Shown here in pieces: positions 38,990 through 42,581 of a stretch of DNA of 42,581 nucleotides. The stretch lies in IMG/VR virus record IMGVR_UViG_3300029787_000105, positions 1-42,581 of that record. The stretch is one strand, 5' to 3'. The position numbers were made by a program, and so were the translations under genes. The number at the start of each line of letters is the position of its first letter. Position 1 is the stretch's first letter. This stretch comes from a virus. The notes under the pieces are model-generated. The model did no database searches. It had not been told where the DNA came from and saw only the letters and a program-made list of their open reading frames with translations.

Positions 38990-40072
38990 TTAAGCTTTCA
39001 GCGCTACGATATTAGTAGCAGTTGTTCCTGTTGCGTTTACTGTTGCGGCTCTTATAGGTAATAGTTGACCACTAGCTACATTCTTAAATACTATGTTTGA
39101 CCCACTAGACGCTAGGTCTAAGCTTATATCACCGCCTACGCCTATATAAAAAGCTTCAAAAGTAGAACCTAAACTGTGGTCAGACCCTCCACTAACAGCA
39201 GTAACCGCTAATGCAGTTCCGTATAGCATTTTTTCTAAAGCTGCTTGAGATGCTTCTGTTGCGGTTTTTATATTATCAGTATCAGAGTCAATAGTAGTAA
39301 GTAAAGCTTCGTTAGCTGCATGGTCAACATTGGCAGCTGTAAGCAATACTTCAATAGCAGCCATATCGATTTTAATTGCGTTTGTGTCCGCGTCTATACC
39401 TGTAAGCAATACTTCATTGGCTGCGTGGTCTACGTTAGCAGCGGTTAACAAAGTCTCAATAGCTGCCATATCCGTTTCTATTGCTTGTGTGTCAGTTTTT
39501 ATATTGTCTAATACTGTATCTATCTCAGTGTTCTTTACAAGAATGTTATCTAGTACAGCGTCAAATGTATCTATCTTAGAATTAGTTGACGTTATCAAAA
39601 CTTCTATTGCGGCAGCGTCAACTTTGATTGCATTAGTGTCAGCGTCAATACCAGTTAATAATGTTTCTATTGCTGCAGCATCTGTTTCTATAGCAGTGAG
39701 AGTTGTCTCTAGTGTATCTAATTTAGTATTGCTAGATGTAATTAAAGTTTCTACTCCATCTATATGACCTATAATAGTAGATTGATTAGCTGCGGTAGCT
39801 CCTCCGCTAGGAAGTGCACTTGAAACGATATCAACTTGACTATGACCATCACTGTCTACCAAAGCAACATAGCTAGTACCACTACCATCTTTAGCAGTGT
39901 TAGAGAATGCAGTAACACTGTCATTAGCTTTATCCAAGGCTACATCTATTGCAACGTCTCCGCCTTCTGTTGTCAGGGTTACGTTATCAATATCAACCTT
40001 TAGAGCGTCCTCACCAGTATTTAAAACCTTGTTGAGTACCTCATGTGTTTGAAATTTTCTGATATCTGCCAT
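38990..40072 (-). CDS. Tail protein with tandem coiled-coil repeats
   Basis: A 360-aa protein. The N-terminus (VLNTGEDALKVDIDNVTL) recurs in aquatic phage tail proteins. Residues ~110-270 repeat the pattern AAIETLLTGIDADTNAIKVD and AANVDHAANEVLLTGIDADT, predicted coiled coils. The C-terminal ~70 residues are beta-rich. Probably a trimeric stalk or fibre base, by pattern and position between neck and fibre genes. Confidence 0.65.
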   Translation of the reverse strand: MADIRKFQTHEVLNKVLNTGEDALKVDIDNVTLTTEGGDVAIDVALDKANDSVTAFSNTAKDGSGTSYVALVDSDGHSQVDIVSSALPSGGATAANQSTIIGHIDGVETLITSSNTKLDTLETTLTAIETDAAAIETLLTGIDADTNAIKVDAAAIEVLITSTNSKIDTFDAVLDNILVKNTEIDTVLDNIKTDTQAIETDMAAIETLLTAANVDHAANEVLLTGIDADTNAIKIDMAAIEVLLTAANVDHAANEALLTTIDSDTDNIKTATEASQAALEKMLYGTALAVTAVSGGSDHSLGSTFEAFYIGVGGDISLDLASSGSNIVFKNVASGQLLPIRAATVNATGTTATNIVALKA

Positions 40073-40085
40073 AATATTTTCCTTG

Positions 40086-40517
40086 TTATGTAAAGTCAGC
40101 CATCAAGACTCTGCGTGGTCCACCAGTCTTGTCTCGCTTCTGCATTCCATTTCTTTTTACTGATTCGCTAAATTTATTCTCGTGTAGTTGTGCAAGGTTT
40201 AAACTTACACTTGCAACCCCGCCATCGTTTGTCCTACCTGCTCTATCTTGATATAATCTTGCTTTTACATAATCCACAATAGCCGTATGAAACACATTAT
40301 CCACATCTGGGGTGTCAGTAATCGCTGTGACAGCATTAGGCTCTGCATAATAATGTAATAACAGTCCGTTAGTAACCGCTTCATCGATAGGTTTGTATTG
40401 CCCATACTTACTGTGATATGTTCCTTCTGAATCACCTTTCAGTGTAACTACTGCTAAATGATTGCCTTTTATAAACCATGTAATATAATCTTCTGGGTAA
40501 TTGTATGTGCTTGCCAT
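40086..40517 (-). CDS. Neck-region virion protein (143 aa)
   Basis: YNYPEDYITWFIKGNHLAVV at the N-terminus and YVKARLYQDRAGRTNDGGVA in the C-terminal half; beta then helix. Similar proteins follow the 102-aa adaptor in aquatic phage genomes. Its start shares a base with the adaptor stop. Head-tail joining role inferred. Confidence 0.6.
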   Translation of the reverse strand: MASTYNYPEDYITWFIKGNHLAVVTLKGDSEGTYHSKYGQYKPIDEAVTNGLLLHYYAEPNAVTAITDTPDVDNVFHTAIVDYVKARLYQDRAGRTNDGGVASVSLNLAQLHENKFSESVKRNGMQKRDKTGGPRRVLMADFT

Positions 40518-40825
40518 TAGTCTATATCCATTGTTGGTATTTCGTTATCTAAAAGTCTTGGTATCTTTACGTATGTTCCATCTGAATCCATAAAGTCAAC
40601 ACGGTATACTTTGTTAATTTCTACACCAGCGTTGCTGTCGCTAAGAGTATACCACTGTTGATTTGCCACTGTGGTGAGTTTTGCATATTCAACCTTTGTA
40701 TTGTACTTACCCATCTCCACTAATGCTTCGTTTATTAAGTTTAAAATATAAGTTTCAGGCGCATCTGGAAAAGCCTGTCTTACTCTAGATATAATCTTTT
40801 TTACAGTTAAACTTATAACAGCCAT
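40517..40825 (-). CDS. Neck/adaptor-like virion protein, right copy (complete)
   Basis: 102 aa: N-terminal helices (KKIISRVRQAFPDAPETYIL), then a small beta domain (NKVYRVDFMDSDGTYVKIPR). The left copy (1-262) is the same gene with scattered synonymous changes. Its ATG overlaps the stop of the LNTSPS gene. Confidence 0.75.
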   Translation of the reverse strand: MAVISLTVKKIISRVRQAFPDAPETYILNLINEALVEMGKYNTKVEYAKLTTVANQQWYTLSDSNAGVEINKVYRVDFMDSDGTYVKIPRLLDNEIPTMDID

Positions 40826-41094
40826 TAGTCAGAATCCTTTCCAAGCATACCTATCTGTTTCCAAGTTTTAGCTTCAGATTCCCAGTTACTAGCTACACCT
40901 GCCCAAGAGCCAGATAGTACTGCACTAGGGCTTGTATTTAGAGTAACCAAAGTTGAACTAGGGCTGGTATTAAGATTTACCAATGTAGAACTTGGAGATG
41001 TGTTTAAGTTAACAAGCGTAGAGCTAGGGCTAGTATTTAATGTTACCAATGTAGCAGATGGAGATGTATTCAGATTTACCAATGTCAATGCCAT
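40825..41094 (-). CDS. LNTSPS undecapeptide-repeat virion protein, right copy
   Basis: 89 aa, five 11-residue repeats, two residues different from the left copy (S40 to N, I67 to V, counted on the left sequence). Same junctions with both neighbours. Confidence 0.8.
   Translation of the reverse strand: MALTLVNLNTSPSATLVTLNTSPSSTLVNLNTSPSSTLVNLNTSPSSTLVTLNTSPSAVLSGSWAGVASNWESEAKTWKQIGMLGKDSD
40921..41085. repeat. Five tandem 33-bp coding repeats, right copy
   Basis: Same array as 358-522, encoding the LNTSPS undecapeptides. Confidence 0.85.
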
Positions 41095-42581
41095 TATGCG
41101 CTCCTTAGTAGCTGTATACCTTTATCATAGTCAGCTTGTAGCTTTGCTTGTTGCCTTTCGTACCAAGTATACTCAGTGCTATCAACATTTAACCTGACCT
41201 GTACTTCATTTGCATAAGCACTTGCTATTCCAAGCTTAGACTGTATTTCGTTTGCATAGCCTGTAGCAGCATTAATATAGCTTGCAGCTACGTTTCCTTG
41301 GGCTCCAACTTGTGCCAATCTTTGAGATACTTCATTGCCAAAAGCTTGAACTTCATTAGCGGCAGCGTTTGCTTCTGATAGATAGGAATTACCTAGCTGT
41401 ATTCTAGAATTAGATTCTTCTCTTTTAGCTTGGGCTTGAGCAAGTCTAGCTTGTATTTCGCTTGAGTATCCAGATGCTATATTAATTTTTGCTTGTATCT
41501 CATTTAGATACCCTTGAGCAGCTGATAAAAAACCACTAGCAACACCTACTTGCGCATTACTTTGGTTTACTCTGGCGGACACTTCGCCAATAAATCCTTG
41601 AGCCTCTGAAAGACTTGCTTGAGCCTCAGATATAAAGCCGCCTCCAGCGTTTATATGAGATGAGGCTAATTCTACATCTTCTGCTGTATTTGCGGTGACT
41701 GCGCTATCAAACTGCGTATTAGCTAACGCAACAGCTGTATTTACCCTGTCTACAGCCGTGTTTATTGCTGCAGTTGCTGTATCTATGTCTGAATCTACTA
41801 GAGCGGTTGCTTCTGTTAGTTCGGTTACGGCGGTATCCACCTGTGTATTAATTAAATCACAGACTGCTTGAGTTTCATCTAGTTCGGTATTTATTGCCGT
41901 CAGTGCAGTGTTTATATCTGTCTCAGTATCTGCTTCACCTAAATCCAATAAAGCATCACCCTTATCAAACTCAGCGTTAGCAAGCCCAACAGCTGTATTT
42001 ATTCTGCCAGCTGCGGTCGTCATAGCTGCTAAAGCGGTATCTACATTAGAATCTACATTGGTGACGGTTTCAGCTATTTCTACAACAGCCGCATCTACTT
42101 GGGTGTTTATCAAATCTGCAATGGTGAGTGTTTCGTCTATTTCTGTGTTAATAGCAGTTAAAGCAGTTGTGATATCAGAGTTACTATGCAAAGCAGATAG
42201 GTTTTGATTCAATGCTTTTATAGCTGCATAGGTAGTAACTAAATACTCATACTCGTCAGGAAAGTTTGTTATCGTAGATATAGCACTAGCATCCAGCGGT
42301 GAGCCTTGATTGTAGGTAGGAACTGAAACCATTAAACCATTTCCATTTGGAAATATATTTATCTTTCCATCTTGTATGTAATATACTGGGTCTGTATCGG
42401 TAGCAAACTCCATGTCAGATGAATCTTGAACCCTCCCTCTTTTATAAGCAGGTATCTGCCTGCAGGGCTGGTCTATTGTTCCATTATTTTTAAGAACATA
42501 CAAAATCTTATGCCCTTCTGAAGTGGTAGTGCCGTCCGTAACAGTTGTTTCTTCTGCTATTCTTTCAAGCAAAGGTCGAGG
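41094..42581 (-). CDS. Neck/tail structural protein, right allele (5' end cut by window)
   Basis: The open frame runs off the window; codons at the edge read PRPLLERIAEE, matching residue 38 onward of the left allele, so about 37 residues are missing. After the shared domain (to DEYEYLVTTYAAIKAL) the sequence changes to Ala/Asn/Thr-rich repeats (TDINTALTAINTELDET; LINTQVDAAV), then a coiled coil of ~11-residue units (NEIQAKINIASGYSSEIQAR). It ends with the shared QQAKLQADYDKGIQLLRSA. The central domain is unrelated to that of the left allele. Confidence 0.75.
   Translation of the reverse strand, partial: PRPLLERIAEETTVTDGTTTSEGHKILYVLKNNGTIDQPCRQIPAYKRGRVQDSSDMEFATDTDPVYYIQDGKINIFPNGNGLMVSVPTYNQGSPLDASAISTITNFPDEYEYLVTTYAAIKALNQNLSALHSNSDITTALTAINTEIDETLTIADLINTQVDAAVVEIAETVTNVDSNVDTALAAMTTAAGRINTAVGLANAEFDKGDALLDLGEADTETDINTALTAINTELDETQAVCDLINTQVDTAVTELTEATALVDSDIDTATAAINTAVDRVNTAVALANTQFDSAVTANTAEDVELASSHINAGGGFISEAQASLSEAQGFIGEVSARVNQSNAQVGVASGFLSAAQGYLNEIQAKINIASGYSSEIQARLAQAQAKREESNSRIQLGNSYLSEANAAANEVQAFGNEVSQRLAQVGAQGNVAASYINAATGYANEIQSKLGIASAYANEVQVRLNVDSTEYTWYERQQAKLQADYDKGIQLLRSA

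Larger units (their letters stand above)
40563..42581. repeat. Right copy of the imperfect terminal repeat
   Basis: Collinear with 1-1681 but 338 bp longer, because the central segment is replaced. Flanks show roughly 5-7% scattered differences. It ends at the right window edge inside the neck/tail gene, at the point matching base 1681. The unit genome is about 40.56 kb with the left allele, or 40.90 kb with the right. Confidence 0.9.

Overview
The window is essentially a complete tailed-bacteriophage genome of about 40.6 kb, given as a 42.6-kb piece whose two ends overlap. The first 1681 bases and the last 2019 bases are diverged copies of the same locus. The DNA is AT-rich and almost fully coding. 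Shine-Dalgarno sites and sigma70-like -10 boxes point to an ordinary bacterial host. The virion genes (basic DUF6321- and DUF5872-like proteins, QEGG/MGG-motif proteins, a P22-type portal, a large glycine-rich ejection-type protein) resemble those of uncultured aquatic phages. No tape measure, tail-tube or sheath gene is seen, so a short-tailed (podovirus-like) particle is the best inference.

Layout. If the ends are joined, one minus-strand late block runs from 12418 down to 1 and continues from the right end down to 25098. In transcription order it holds: small terminase, basic virion proteins, large terminase, a 567-aa EF-hand/QEGG protein, portal, scaffold, major capsid, decoration protein, zinc-ribbon protein, neck/tail protein with a swapped domain, LNTSPS repeat protein, adaptor, coiled-coil tail protein, tail fibre with a self-cleaving S74 chaperone, a lysis cassette (holin-like membrane proteins and an M15 endopeptidase), a large tail/neck protein and three internal-virion proteins. 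The plus-strand block 12975-25101 holds about 33 mostly tiny early genes. The two blocks diverge from a 556-bp control region (12419-12974) and converge at 25098-25101, where their stop codons overlap.

Early block. It encodes a DUF932-like protein, an HNH endonuclease, a probable ADP-ribosyltransferase, a MazG/NMAD-like helical protein, a probable histone-fold protein, a Cas4-like Fe-S nuclease, an ssDNA-binding-type protein, two further PD-(D/E)XK-like proteins (one a Holliday-junction-resolvase type) and many unknowns. No DNA polymerase, primase, helicase, RNA polymerase or integrase is visible, so host replication and transcription machinery must be used. Five candidate promoters share GGAAC, a fixed spacer and a TATA-type -10. 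Five ATTCACGTA repeats next to an AT-rich tract look like an iteron origin. Several intergenic stretches fold into nested helices and may be functional RNAs.

Main points of interest: the allele pair at the ends, the shared promoter family, the structured RNA elements (12852, 19363, 20044, 24349), the histone-fold and ADP-ribosyltransferase candidates, and three proteins ending in an acidic-Pro-Phe tail like that of SSB.
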